From: an uncultured Ruminococcus sp.
GTDB taxonomy: Bacteria; Bacillota; Clostridia; Oscillospirales; Ruminococcaceae
DNA: 64,000 nucleotides
Reading direction: 5' to 3'
Assembly: GCF_934476685.1 (NCBI RefSeq)
Contig: NZ_CAKSNX010000001.1
Location: forward strand, 1 to 64,000
The stretch's first letter is position 1. Every line of letters starts with the position of its first letter. Position numbers and translations under genes: made by a program. Below the pieces are notes generated by a model that did no database searches, had not been told where the DNA came from, and was given only the letters and a program-made list of their open reading frames with translations. Of this stretch, positions 1 through 8,782 are shown one piece after another.

Positions 1-103
1 GGCTTTCACCTTTTGAAGCGTCACTTTTACTAAATCTCCCTTCTGAACTTTGGTGACATTTTATATTGCAATTTTCAGTTTCATAACTTTCCGCTATGTA
101 TAG

Positions 104-156
104 TTGACAATGGTGAAAAAGTGTAGTATAATTAAATCATACTATTTCTATATGAT
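104..156 (+). promoter_or_regulatory. Promoter and candidate autoregulatory operator of the Rrf2 gene
   Basis: Perfect sigma-A promoter: TTGACA at 104-109, 17-base spacer, TATAAT at 127-132. Just downstream an inverted repeat ATCATA (136-141) and TATGAT (151-156) with a 9-base spacer covers the expected transcription start, the usual place for an Rrf2-family autorepressor to bind. The operator role is inference from position. Confidence 0.75.
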
Positions 157-173
157 ACATTGGAGGCTGAAAA

Positions 174-620
174 ATGAAAATATCTACCAAAGGAAGATAT
201 GCGCTGAGATTGATGATAGATCTTGCCCTTCATTCCGAAAGCGGCTATGTGCCGATAAAAGCAATAGCTGAAAGACAGGATATAAGCGACAAATATCTTG
301 AACAGATAATTTCTGTACTCAGCCGTGCAGGATATGTGAGAAGTGTGCGTGGTGCAGGCGGAGGATACAAGCTTGCAGACACCCCTGACAAATACACCGT
401 AGGAATGATACTGCGACTTACAGAGGGAAGTCTTGCCCCTGTGGTTTGTCTTGAACCTGAGATAAATCCATGCGAAAGAAAGGACAAATGTCCTACCCTT
501 TTCGTATGGCAGAGAATATATGACGCTGTGAACGATGTTGTGGACAACATAACGCTTGCCGAGCTTGTGGAAAAATCAAAGGCGGCATCTGAAAGCGCAG
601 CTGACAATTACGTTATCTAA
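174..620 (+). CDS. Rrf2 family transcriptional regulator, probable Fe-S cluster sensor
   Basis: 148 residues, the usual Rrf2 length. An N-terminal winged helix-turn-helix (about 1-75, with the family signature SVRGAGGGYKLA) is followed by a dimerisation helix. Cysteines at 92, 100 and 106 sit where IscR and NsrR bind a [2Fe-2S] or [4Fe-4S] cluster; the 8- and 6-residue steps match Bacillus NsrR better than E. coli IscR (92/98/104). Predicted to sense iron-sulfur status, NO or redox stress. The start ATG follows a good GGAGG. No iscS or iscU lies downstream: a terminator follows at once, so the gene is monocistronic. Whether it is IscR-, NsrR- or CymR-like cannot be settled from sequence, but the cysteines argue against a CymR-type cysteine-synthase partner. 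Confidence 0.9.
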   Translation: MKISTKGRYALRLMIDLALHSESGYVPIKAIAERQDISDKYLEQIISVLSRAGYVRSVRGAGGGYKLADTPDKYTVGMILRLTEGSLAPVVCLEPEINPCERKDKCPTLFVWQRIYDAVNDVVDNITLAELVEKSKAASESAADNYVI

Positions 621-641
621 AGATAATAAATATTAAATATC

Positions 642-680
642 AAAAACTCCCTTTTCATTTTCAGAAAAGGGAGTTTTTCT
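642..680 (+). terminator. Rho-independent terminator after the Rrf2 gene
   Basis: Hairpin with arms AACTCCCTTTTC and GAAAAGGGAGTT followed by a T run on the plus strand. The A run on its 5' side means it can also stop the convergent minus-strand gene that ends at 738. Confidence 0.85.
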
Positions 681-737
681 ATGGTGTTACGGTTTTGATC
701 TTACTTTGTCCATTGTAAAGTCGGATCTCTAAAAATC

Positions 738-1289
738 TTACTCGCTGTAAAGCCCGAACTTTCTCTTGAACTTGATTTTGTCAAGTGCAATGCCGCATAC
801 TACAAAAAGTATCGTGCTCGCAAGTACCTGTATGCAGTAAGCCGGGGTCTGACCGAATGCAGCAACTATGGTAGCTGTTGAGAAATCCTTTGTCATAAAT
901 ATACCCTCATAAAGGCTGTAACCAACTACGCAGAGCGCAAGTGAAGGTATTATTCCGAGGATATTTCTGAGTGTGATTATCTTTTCGCTTTTGTTTGTGA
1001 AGAAAAGTGCTGTGCAGGCTTTGATGATTATAGTCGCAGGCGCCCATATGATAAAGCCTGTAAGACCGTCTGCAAGCGCTCCGCCTAAAGCAGACGCACA
1101 CACTGCGTATGGTGTTGGCAGAAGGCAAGCCGCAAGATATATCATACCGTCGCCTGCGTGTGTATAGCCTGCGCCTGTCGGTATGTGAAGATATGCGGTA
1201 AGCACGAATATCATTGCCGCAAAAAGTCCCGATAATGCTAAAAGACGTGTTTTCGCCGCCTGAGTTTTTACTGTTGCTGTTGATGACAT
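738..1289 (-). CDS. TIGR04002-like ECF transporter S-component family membrane protein
   Basis: About 183 residues with five or six hydrophobic segments and an N-terminal pattern (short basic tail, then a helix ending in the TAYLHIPTGAGYTHAGD region) typical of small ECF substrate-binding (S) components. The 'GxGYTHxGDGMIYLAA' stretch is characteristic of the TIGR04002 family; it would capture an unknown vitamin or small solute and share the general EcfAAT module. I place the start at the ATG at 1289, which has AGAGG eight bases upstream; a TTG at 1316 in the same frame has no ribosome binding site. Substrate is not identifiable from sequence. Monocistronic with its own promoter. Confidence 0.75.
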   Translation of the reverse strand: MSSTATVKTQAAKTRLLALSGLFAAMIFVLTAYLHIPTGAGYTHAGDGMIYLAACLLPTPYAVCASALGGALADGLTGFIIWAPATIIIKACTALFFTNKSEKIITLRNILGIIPSLALCVVGYSLYEGIFMTKDFSTATIVAAFGQTPAYCIQVLASTILFVVCGIALDKIKFKRKFGLYSE

Positions 1290-1332
1290 AAAAATGACCT
1301 CTGTTCTTTGATTCAATTTATTTTATCTTCTT

Positions 1333-1361
1333 ATTTTACCCTTTCTGCTCGGATTTTGCAA
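1333..1361 (-). promoter_or_regulatory. Promoter of the TIGR04002-like gene
   Basis: On the minus strand TTGCAA (1361-1356), 17-base spacer, TAAAAT (1338-1333), 44 bases before the chosen ATG. The rest of the 1362-1554 gap holds no recognisable riboswitch. Confidence 0.6.
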
Positions 1362-1554
1362 ATCTGAACGGAACAGCAGGTCAAAAACAGCACTTTGTTT
1401 ATTATCTATAATACGTCCAACGTTTATGTTGAGCTATTTATATGATATAACATAGAATCAAAGTCAGATTTTCTCATTTTTAAGTCTTAAAATAAAATCT
1501 GCACATATCAAAGCGGCATTTCACCGCACTATTTGTGAAACAGGTAGAAATGCA

Positions 1555-1594
1555 AAAAGCATAACAGCTTGAAATTATCAGCTGTTATGCTTTT
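1555..1594 (-). terminator. Terminator of the MBOAT-DHHW-FkbH-ACP operon
   Basis: Perfect 15-base arms (AAAGCATAACAGCT and its complement) with a 10-base loop and a T run on the minus strand, just after the carrier protein gene. Confidence 0.85.
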
Positions 1595-1611
1595 ATTTTT
1601 TGCTTACTTTC

Positions 1612-1857
1612 TTATTTTCCTCTGCTGCGGATAATGTCTATCATCTCGCCCACATCATTCATTCCCGATACCTCGCCCATTTTAAAGCGCATACCGAACT
1701 CGTCCTCAACTGCGCCGATAAGGGTGATATGCTCGATAGAGTCCCAGTCCTCTATATCGTCCGCAGTAGTTTCAGCCGTTATCACCAGCGTATCATCATC
1801 AAAAACATCTTGAAAAACCGCTGTAAGTCTTTTTATTATCTCGTTATCACTAAGCAT
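1612..1857 (-). CDS. Acyl carrier protein of the surface-acylation operon
   Basis: 81 residues, acidic, four-helix carrier protein fold. The motif DWDSIEH near residue 39 carries the serine that would receive 4'-phosphopantetheine; the 'WDS' form (not 'ADS/GDSLD') is typical of specialised carrier proteins such as DltC and those paired with FkbH enzymes, and differs from the fatty acid AcpP at 56318. Last gene of a minus-strand operon, 21 bases after the FkbH-like gene. Predicted to carry the acyl or glyceryl group made by FkbH and present it to the MBOAT transferase, as DltC does for DltB. The substrate is inferred, not seen. Confidence 0.9.
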   Translation of the reverse strand: MLSDNEIIKRLTAVFQDVFDDDTLVITAETTADDIEDWDSIEHITLIGAVEDEFGMRFKMGEVSGMNDVGEMIDIIRSRGK

Positions 1858-1878
1858 TTTTCTTTTCCTTTCATAAAT

Positions 1879-3687
1879 TTACATATTTATCTTTATGACT
1901 TTATTCTTGTTTGCATAATCATCAAGGCAGAGCATCCAGCGTGTTTCGCCGTCTGCATTGCTGTCAAGTGGCGAAAAGCCGAAGGTCTGTTCGTACAGAT
2001 CTTTTACCATTTTGTTTTTCGCCGTAGGGATAAATGTTCCCACAAGGGCGGAGATCCCCTGCGCCTTTGCCTCTTTCACAAGGCTGTCAAGCATGGCAAG
2101 CTCCATATCTCTTTTCAGCACACGGCATGACATAAGCCACAGCTTTATATCAAGCGTATTGAGGTTTTCCCCTGTCTTTTCGCCGATAACCACCGAAACT
2201 ACCCCGTTGTCACCGAACTTGTCGGTCAGTTTTCCATAAAGTGTGATAAACTTGTCCGACTGCGCAAACGTTTCTATTTCGGCTGGGGTATATCTTCTTG
2301 TGGTGAGGTTGAACTGATTGCTCTTGTTCGTCAGCTGTGCTATCCGCTGATAATACACAGGGGCAAAAGGCTTTATCTCAGCCTGCATTTCAAGACTTTG
2401 CAGATAATCTTCATAGTTTTCAAACTGTCTGCTTGCATTGTACCTCATTGCGTTGGCTTTGTACATATCATTTCGTTTAAGGTCGTCCTCCGACAAAGCC
2501 GTAACTTCAAAAAATTCACTGCGGTCTATGACCCTTATATAATCAGTTACCTCGCCGATCTCAGGGACTTTCACACCTTTGATCTGACTTCTCACTATCT
2601 CCCTTTCAGCAGGATTATCGTCCGCAAAAACAAATGCGTCGGGCATAATGTTTATCTCCTGCGCCGAGCTGATAATATTCCTGTCCTTTGGCTCCCAGTT
2701 TGCTTTTATGACTGTAAAATCATCAGGTCTGAGCGTACCTTCAGGGTGTTCAAGTCCTGCAAGGGCATTTTCCTCTTCGTTCTTTGAGCATACCGTCAGC
2801 AGAACGCCAATGCTTTTCAGTGATTTAAGATACTTTTGCCACTCGCTGAAAGCCATTGCCTCTGCACTTTCCTGCCCGATAATGATATTCTCTGCGCCGT
2901 CATCACCAACTATACCTCCCCACAGCGTATTGTCAAGGTCAAGTGCAAGCGCCTTGCTGGTTCTGCCGAAAAGAGAGCGTATTATTGATGCTGTCTGATA
3001 GCAAAGGTCAGGGATAGCCGAGATATTAAGGCTGTATTTGTACATATACCAGTATTCGGGTGATGACCACTTTTCAAGTCCGTACATTGAAGATAACCAG
3101 TTTATATCGTTGAGATAGAGATTTTTTCTCCTGCGTATCTCGCTGTAAAAGCCTGTATTTATACGGCTGACGAAGTTTACACGTCCTCTGAAATCGCTTG
3201 CGTCGCTGTTGCCCAAAAGTCTGAAATAAGGCTGTTCAAAGTTGTTCTGAATTACGGGGCAGCCGTATTTCTTTTCTATGCTGTCCCACATCTGACAAAA
3301 GCGTGACATTTCCGACTGATAGCCGCTTTCTACCTGCTCTTCCGTCATATTCGGTTCGGGCAGAAATTCAAGGTTGCGGAAACTTGTATGTATATAGATA
3401 ATGTCGGGGTGAAAAGCGTCAAGCTCCTCATTGCCGAACACAGCGTCCTGCCAGTACATACCGTATTCGGACTGATAGAACTCACATTTTATCCCTGCAT
3501 CAAGGAGAAAAAGCTCCAGTACGCTGACTATATCCGCCGTTGTTGATCCCCCCAGAACGGCTATCCTCTTGCTTATAGTGCCGCCAGAATTTTCGCTTTT
3601 ATCAAGTTCTGCAAGCAGCTGTTTTCTGAGGGATCTTTTCTTTTTCATTATGTACCCGCTGTCAAATGGGTATTCAAGTTCTTTCAT
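1879..3687 (-). CDS. FkbH-like HAD-IIIC family protein (predicted acyl/glyceryl loading enzyme)
   Basis: 602 residues in the usual FkbH layout: an N-terminal SGNH-like domain (about 40-230), a HAD-IIIC domain starting with the motif LALDLDNTLWGG near residue 250, and a C-terminal GNAT-like domain (about 440-590). Characterised FkbH-type enzymes take the three-carbon unit of 1,3-bisphosphoglycerate, dephosphorylate it and load D-glyceryl onto a carrier protein. The gene for a dedicated carrier protein follows 21 bases downstream, and the DHHW protein gene ends 30 bases upstream, so the same reaction is likely here. Start ATG at 3687; an ATG further in (residue 14) is also possible. Substrate identity is inference from family. 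Confidence 0.85.
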   Translation of the reverse strand: MKELEYPFDSGYIMKKKRSLRKQLLAELDKSENSGGTISKRIAVLGGSTTADIVSVLELFLLDAGIKCEFYQSEYGMYWQDAVFGNEELDAFHPDIIYIHTSFRNLEFLPEPNMTEEQVESGYQSEMSRFCQMWDSIEKKYGCPVIQNNFEQPYFRLLGNSDASDFRGRVNFVSRINTGFYSEIRRRKNLYLNDINWLSSMYGLEKWSSPEYWYMYKYSLNISAIPDLCYQTASIIRSLFGRTSKALALDLDNTLWGGIVGDDGAENIIIGQESAEAMAFSEWQKYLKSLKSIGVLLTVCSKNEEENALAGLEHPEGTLRPDDFTVIKANWEPKDRNIISSAQEINIMPDAFVFADDNPAEREIVRSQIKGVKVPEIGEVTDYIRVIDRSEFFEVTALSEDDLKRNDMYKANAMRYNASRQFENYEDYLQSLEMQAEIKPFAPVYYQRIAQLTNKSNQFNLTTRRYTPAEIETFAQSDKFITLYGKLTDKFGDNGVVSVVIGEKTGENLNTLDIKLWLMSCRVLKRDMELAMLDSLVKEAKAQGISALVGTFIPTAKNKMVKDLYEQTFGFSPLDSNADGETRWMLCLDDYANKNKVIKINM

Positions 3688-3717
3688 TTGCCGTTTTCCT
3701 TTTATTCTCTGTTGTTT

Positions 3718-6441
3718 CTATTCACCGCTGGTTTCGGACTGAGCGTTATCCTCCTGCTCTTCGGGTCCTTCCTCACTCTTGTAATCGGCTGCGCCGTTAA
3801 AGTTCCATGAGCTTTCCTGTATCCTGTCATTATTTATTGCATCTATATGCGTTGGCGTTGAGCAGGACGTTATGGAAACTGCAAAAAGAAGATCTGTACA
3901 GCCCACATAGCGGCAGAAGTCTACTGCATTAAGGTCAAAGTATCTCAGATCGCAGACATAGATCTTTGAGAAACCGTGAGTAAGGAACGGAACAAGAGCG
4001 TTGCCGAAGCTATCCTTAAATATAACAAGCACTCTGCCGTTATCGCAGTCAGTCGTGATCTCTGCTATCTCATTATCCACATTGAGTATAGCGGAATAGC
4101 AGTTTACGCCCTCTGCATAGTCGAAGAAAAGATCCCCGCTCTGAGCATTCTGAAAACTTGTATCATAATACGTTACAGAATACTCATTGTCAGGCTTATA
4201 GTAGATAAAAGTATCGGGGTACTTTTCAAGCTCGCTGTTATAGTTGCTGTATGCATACATCGTGCCGACAAAATTATCTATCTTGCACTCCTCATATGTA
4301 TCAAGCTCAGGGAATTTTATTCCCGATTTTTCAGCAAAGACCTGCGCCGCATAGTATGCGCCGAGAGGCTGCCAGTGATGATCCGTTCTTGAATATATGT
4401 ATTCGTCCGTATGCTCGCCGATATTATCGAAAACGTCAACGTTGATTATGCCGCTGAGGCTCGCCGCAATGTTGTCGATATTATCCTTCTGATCTGAAAC
4501 GGTGTCTTTAAGGCTCTTCGGCATATAATATGCTCCAGAAGTCGGTATAGTCATATTATACACGTTGATGTCGGGCATTTCCTCTTTCCACTTGTTTATG
4601 GTCTGAGCATACCTTGTTCCAACGTCAAATGTGCCGTAGTATGCGCTCATTGCTCTGACATTTTCGCCTTTTCCGCTTACGATAACATCGCCCATAAATT
4701 GACCGTCGTCCATATCGTCGGGAAGTTCGGCAATAGATTCATCGCTCTTTTTGTGCGTCTGCGCGGCAGACGGATCCTTCTCGTCTGCCTTTCCCGTAAA
4801 GGCTGTGACCGTGGTGGTGGTCGCTATCTTGTCCTTATCAAGCTCTTCCTTTTCCACAGTTTTATGGTTTCCAGAGATAACTGTATCATCAAGAGTTACT
4901 CCGAGGTGGCTTGTAAAGCCTGCACAGAATTTTTTAAGGGTTTCTCTGCCGGGTATAGTGTCGGTGAAATAATCAGTTATCCCGCTTGTAAGATCCCCCG
5001 AAAAATAGGAGGACAGCGAAAATTTCGGGAACTCGGCAAGATTTCTGTTTTCAGAATCTATAAAGCCGCTTTCACGCTTCATAACCAGCAGCGAAACGAA
5101 CACCGCAAAGATTATCCCAAGGGTACAGATGCAGTTTATAAACCCGAACTCAGTTTCGTGATGTTTCGGCTTTTCCTGCTTTTTCAGCACCTTTCGGTCT
5201 TTACGTTCTTTGGATTCTTTTGGTTCTTTCTGCGTTTTCTGTTCTTTTGGTTCTGATGTCTTTTTTACAGGTTCTGAGGGAGTTTCCTCCTTTTCAGCGC
5301 TTTCCTTTTTGCTTTCGGAGTCCTCTTTCTCTGCTTTTATAACAGGCTTTGCGGTCTGTGCTTTTGATGTGTCCGAAACTGCCTTTGCTATTTTTTCAGC
5401 TTTTGCGGCTTTTTCCGGAGATATTGCCTTACTGACTTTTTTCGTTTCCGCAGCAGGCTTAGCTTTTACTGCCGCATCATATTTGTCTATATCCGCTATC
5501 TCTGTGCCTTTTGCCTTTACTGCGCTGAATTCTGCCGTTACCTCGCTTATTATGCGGTCTATCTCGTCATCATCAACGTGGTGCGATCTTTTCTTTACAC
5601 CGCCGTAAACTCTGTCGCCGAAAAGCTCTGCGTCATTAAGTATATCATCTGCGCTGACAGATTTTTTTCTGACAGGCATTTCATCATTGACTATTTTTTC
5701 ATAGCTTTTTACTTTCTCGGAATTCTCAGACTTTTCAGTTTTTGATTTTGTATCTGCATTTCGGGGAAGTTTTTCAGCTTTCTCATTTTGCTCGATTTTT
5801 TCAGCCTTTTTCACCTGTTCCGTTTTTGCAGAGGATCTTACTTCTACATCAAGCTTAGGTTCTTTTATCTGCTTTGACAGCGGCATACTTATTGCAACAG
5901 TACGCTTTGATGTGCTATTTTTCGGCTGTTTTCTCTCTGTTCGCTCTGATCTGTCTGTTTTCTCTGCCGCAGTGTTTTTTACAGGTGCAGACGTTTTTTC
6001 CTCATGATGCAGAGGGATACTCATTGTTACCTGACGTTTCCTTTTTATGGGCGTTTCCTCAACATCAAGCACCTCGCCGTCAGAAAAGCTCATCATAAAT
6101 TCCTTTTTCTTTACAGGCTGCTTTTCCTCTGTTATAGGTATGATCGGCTTGTAAGGCTGTTTAAGGGTATCATTCATAAGCGGCGGCTCATTTACGACAG
6201 GCTTTGGCGGCTCTGCCCTTTTAACAGGCTCTTTTGGCACAGAATAAGCCGGAGCCGGTTTCGCCTTTGGCTGGATATCTTCCTCATCATCTAACCACAC
6301 GCTTTTTTTCGGTTTCAGGACAGGTTCGTCCGTCCATACGCTGTGGCTGAGTGTTCTGTGCCTTTCCTTTATTTTTTCTACTATTCTGTCATGTTCGGGT
6401 GAACTCTCTTTTTCAGGCTTATAGCCCTTTGGAGTATACAT
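3718..6441 (-). CDS. DHHW family (AlgX/AlgJ/DltD-like) protein with long disordered cytoplasmic tail
   Basis: 907 residues. Roughly the first 430 are low-complexity, rich in Lys, Glu, Ser and Pro, and predicted disordered and cytoplasmic. One membrane helix follows (about 437-457, around IIFAVFVSLLV), then an extracellular SGNH-like domain. The DHHW signature (in RTDHHWQPLGAYYAAQ, about residue 690) and a later serine (in KDSFGNALVPFL) supply the expected His/Asp and Ser catalytic residues of AlgX/AlgJ-type O-acyltransferases. It would accept the acyl group exported by the MBOAT protein and place it on an extracellular polymer. It lies 17 bases after the MBOAT gene. The 430-residue tail is unusual: most DHHW proteins begin almost directly with the membrane helix. 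Confidence 0.88.
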   Translation of the reverse strand: MYTPKGYKPEKESSPEHDRIVEKIKERHRTLSHSVWTDEPVLKPKKSVWLDDEEDIQPKAKPAPAYSVPKEPVKRAEPPKPVVNEPPLMNDTLKQPYKPIIPITEEKQPVKKKEFMMSFSDGEVLDVEETPIKRKRQVTMSIPLHHEEKTSAPVKNTAAEKTDRSERTERKQPKNSTSKRTVAISMPLSKQIKEPKLDVEVRSSAKTEQVKKAEKIEQNEKAEKLPRNADTKSKTEKSENSEKVKSYEKIVNDEMPVRKKSVSADDILNDAELFGDRVYGGVKKRSHHVDDDEIDRIISEVTAEFSAVKAKGTEIADIDKYDAAVKAKPAAETKKVSKAISPEKAAKAEKIAKAVSDTSKAQTAKPVIKAEKEDSESKKESAEKEETPSEPVKKTSEPKEQKTQKEPKESKERKDRKVLKKQEKPKHHETEFGFINCICTLGIIFAVFVSLLVMKRESGFIDSENRNLAEFPKFSLSSYFSGDLTSGITDYFTDTIPGRETLKKFCAGFTSHLGVTLDDTVISGNHKTVEKEELDKDKIATTTTVTAFTGKADEKDPSAAQTHKKSDESIAELPDDMDDGQFMGDVIVSGKGENVRAMSAYYGTFDVGTRYAQTINKWKEEMPDINVYNMTIPTSGAYYMPKSLKDTVSDQKDNIDNIAASLSGIINVDVFDNIGEHTDEYIYSRTDHHWQPLGAYYAAQVFAEKSGIKFPELDTYEECKIDNFVGTMYAYSNYNSELEKYPDTFIYYKPDNEYSVTYYDTSFQNAQSGDLFFDYAEGVNCYSAILNVDNEIAEITTDCDNGRVLVIFKDSFGNALVPFLTHGFSKIYVCDLRYFDLNAVDFCRYVGCTDLLFAVSITSCSTPTHIDAINNDRIQESSWNFNGAADYKSEEGPEEQEDNAQSETSGE

Positions 6442-6458
6442 CTGTTTCTCCTCCTAAA

Positions 6459-7886
6459 TCAGAATCTGAAATACAGAAACGGATTGTTTGTTGTATTTAC
6501 AAGAAGTATGCTGCTGACGATAAGCAGCACAGCGTTGCCGACTATGCCTGCGGTCTGTATCGCATATGCTCCGCCGCTGTTCTTTGCGGCGACAGCCTTT
6601 TCCTTTATCTTCGGGATTATCGGCATACTGAAAACTATTGCGGCAATGAAAAGCCATATGTTGTTCATAAAGATATGCAGGGTATATGTATCGCCGAGAG
6701 GGTTTGAATTTGCTCCCACAAGCGCCTTGAAGAATTTTCCCAGCGCAGGCAGGCTTTCAAAATAGAATATGCCGAAGCCTAAGAAGATCACAAGCTTTGT
6801 ATAGATATGTGCAAGGGCGGACGGCATTTTTTTCATACGCTTTTTGCCTATCATCATTTCTATGCAGATAAACACGCCGTAGTAAAGCCCCCATATGATA
6901 AAATTCCAGCTTGCGCCGTGCCAAAGTCCTGTACAGAACCATACAAGGAAAAGTCCGCCGTATTTTCTTCTTTTGCCGAATATAGGCAGGTAGAGAACAT
7001 AATCTCTGAAAAACGAGCTGAGGGAGATATGCCACCTCTGCCAGAATTCTGAAATAGACTTGCATATGAACGGATAGCGGAAGTTTTCATTGAAGTGAAA
7101 ACCGAATATCCTGCCCAGACCGATAGCTATATCGGAATAGCCCGAAAAATCGAAATAATACCATAGTCCCACCAGTACCGCTCCGTACCATGTTCCAGCC
7201 ACCGACAGGGAAGCGATGTTTTCATAGCCGTTGTCTGCGCTGCCGAAAAGTGAAGTAACTATTGTACTGAGATTGTTTGCAATAATGACTTTTTTTGCAA
7301 GTCCGAGGATCATTCTTGACATACCGTCCGAAAAATCTTTGATAGTAGTTTTTCTGTCATCTATCTCCTGAGCTATATCCGCATATCTGACGATAGGTCC
7401 TGCCACAAGCTGCGGGAAGAGGGAAACGTACATAAGGAATTTTGCGAAATTTTTCTGCGGCTTGACTTTTCCCCAATAGCAGTCAACTGTATATGAGATA
7501 GTCTGGAATGTATAGAATGATATGCCTATCGGCAGTTTTATGTTCGGCACAGGTATGGAAAGTCCCGTAAGAGCATTGATGTTCTCAACAAAAAATCCCG
7601 TATACTTAAACCCGAACAGCACGCCGAGATTGAATATGAGCGAAAAGGCAAGAGCGCATTTAGCCTGCCATTTATCCTTATATTTCCCGACCACCCTGCC
7701 GTTTATATAATCCACGACTGAGGACACAAGAAGTATGGATACCCATACAGGTTCGCCCCACGCATAGAATATAAGCGAAAATACTATAAGCACTGCATTC
7801 CTTATCTGAAGCTTTCTTGTTATAAAATAACAGATCAGACAAACAGGCAGAAAGAAATACAGAAAAAACAGATCTGCAAAAACCAC
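6459..7886 (-). CDS. MBOAT family O-acyltransferase (AlgI/DltB-like)
   Basis: 475 residues with about ten membrane helices and all MBOAT landmarks: LPIGISFYTFQTISYTVD (about 118-135), FWQRWHISLSSFFRDY with H286, and GLWHGASWNF with the catalytic H323. Family members move an activated acyl group through the membrane and pass it to an extracellular acceptor. First gene of the operon; GTG start with AAGGAG nine bases upstream. With the carrier protein, FkbH-like loader and DHHW partner it forms a four-part set resembling Dlt (DltB/DltC/DltA/DltD). Product likely decorates a surface or exported glycan. Confidence 0.93.
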   Translation of the reverse strand: MVFADLFFLYFFLPVCLICYFITRKLQIRNAVLIVFSLIFYAWGEPVWVSILLVSSVVDYINGRVVGKYKDKWQAKCALAFSLIFNLGVLFGFKYTGFFVENINALTGLSIPVPNIKLPIGISFYTFQTISYTVDCYWGKVKPQKNFAKFLMYVSLFPQLVAGPIVRYADIAQEIDDRKTTIKDFSDGMSRMILGLAKKVIIANNLSTIVTSLFGSADNGYENIASLSVAGTWYGAVLVGLWYYFDFSGYSDIAIGLGRIFGFHFNENFRYPFICKSISEFWQRWHISLSSFFRDYVLYLPIFGKRRKYGGLFLVWFCTGLWHGASWNFIIWGLYYGVFICIEMMIGKKRMKKMPSALAHIYTKLVIFLGFGIFYFESLPALGKFFKALVGANSNPLGDTYTLHIFMNNIWLFIAAIVFSMPIIPKIKEKAVAAKNSGGAYAIQTAGIVGNAVLLIVSSILLVNTTNNPFLYFRF

Positions 7887-7910
7887 TTTATTTTCTCCTT
7901 AATATTTTAT

Positions 7911-7986
7911 TTTTGTCAGAATATTTGACATTTGTTCCGACAAAATCTGTATCTTTTATTATACCACGTCTGCAAAAACAGGTCAA
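7911..7986 (-). promoter_or_regulatory. Promoter and leader inverted repeat of the MBOAT operon
   Basis: Minus strand TTGACC (7986-7981), 17-base spacer, TATAAT (7963-7958) with an extended -10 (TGGTATAAT). In the leader, TTTTGTC (7911-7917) and GACAAAA (7939-7945) form an inverted repeat that could be an operator or a leader hairpin. Confidence 0.7.
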
Positions 7987-8072
7987 CAAAATTCAGGCAA
8001 AACTATACAACAAAAATTCATTATATTATAAGGCACTATGCACAAATAAAAAAGTTTATAAAGATCTTAAAC

Positions 8073-8106
8073 AAAAAAGATCGGGAACAATGCTTTCCCG
8101 ACCTTT
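8073..8106 (-). terminator. Terminator of the 8144-8782 gene
   Basis: Arms TCGGGAA (8081-8087) and TTCCCGA (8095-8101), followed on the minus strand by a T run (8078-8073). Confidence 0.75.
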
Positions 8107-8143
8107 TAATATGCAAATCAATAAACCGCTCTGTTGCTCTGTA

Positions 8144-8782
8144 TCAGTCCTCTGAAACGATGCTTTCAACAGGCGCTGTATCCTTCTGATGCTGAGCCTG
8201 CTTTTTATCCCGTATCTTTCTTATAACAGCGAATATAAGCAGTATAAGCGATATGACAGCTGTGCAGATTATAGGGTAATAATACTGCATATACTGCTTG
8301 TCCATATCGAGATAAGATTCATCTACCGTGTAATTTTCAAGGATATTCTGTATCTTCCCTATCATATACTGAGGAGCTTTAAGGAATACCCCCGTACCCA
8401 CACAGGTGACGATGAACGATACAAGATATTTTTTTAGGAATGCAATGATTATTCCCGCAAGGATAAGCACTATTCCTGCCGCCGCACACCAGCCTACCCA
8501 CTTAGGCGGCTGAGGTGTGATATATTTTCCGAACACACCAAGCACAAGCACTCCGCCGTAGAAAAATCCCGAATATGCAAAAGGCACTATCATAAGTATC
8601 TTGAGGATAAGGTAAAACACAGGTTCTCTGCCCTTGCGCTTTGCCTTTTTCATCATCTTTTTAGCGGCTTTGCTCTGTTTCAGCTTTGCCTCTTCCGCTT
8701 CAAGACGCTCCTGTTCTTCTGCCTCTTTTTTCAATATATCCTGTTTAGCTTTCTGCGCTTTTAGTCTGTCTTTTTTTGACAT
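8144..8782 (-). CDS. Hypothetical membrane protein with basic coiled-coil N-terminus
   Basis: 212 residues, not recognised. Residues 1-50 are very rich in Lys, Glu and Gln and should form a charged cytoplasmic coiled coil (MSKKDRLKAQKAKQDILKKE...). Three hydrophobic segments follow (about 55-80, 92-112 and 116-140), then a polar stretch, a fourth helix (about 170-190) and a charged tail. Stands alone with its own terminator, divergent from spoIVB 293 bases away. No enzyme motif is visible. Confidence 0.65.
   Translation of the reverse strand: MSKKDRLKAQKAKQDILKKEAEEQERLEAEEAKLKQSKAAKKMMKKAKRKGREPVFYLILKILMIVPFAYSGFFYGGVLVLGVFGKYITPQPPKWVGWCAAAGIVLILAGIIIAFLKKYLVSFIVTCVGTGVFLKAPQYMIGKIQNILENYTVDESYLDMDKQYMQYYYPIICTAVISLILLIFAVIRKIRDKKQAQHQKDTAPVESIVSED

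Noticed and set aside
1..50. On the minus strand, an open frame coding for KGDLVKVTLQKVKA-like residues runs to the window edge.
   Set aside because: Only about 18 codons, a stop lies close upstream, and no start with a ribosome binding site is clear. Could be the 5' end of a gene outside the window, but not supportable.
5210..5608. Open frames opposite the Lys/Glu/Ala-rich part of the DHHW gene.
   Set aside because: They mirror the low-complexity coding strand, have no ribosome binding sites and match no family.
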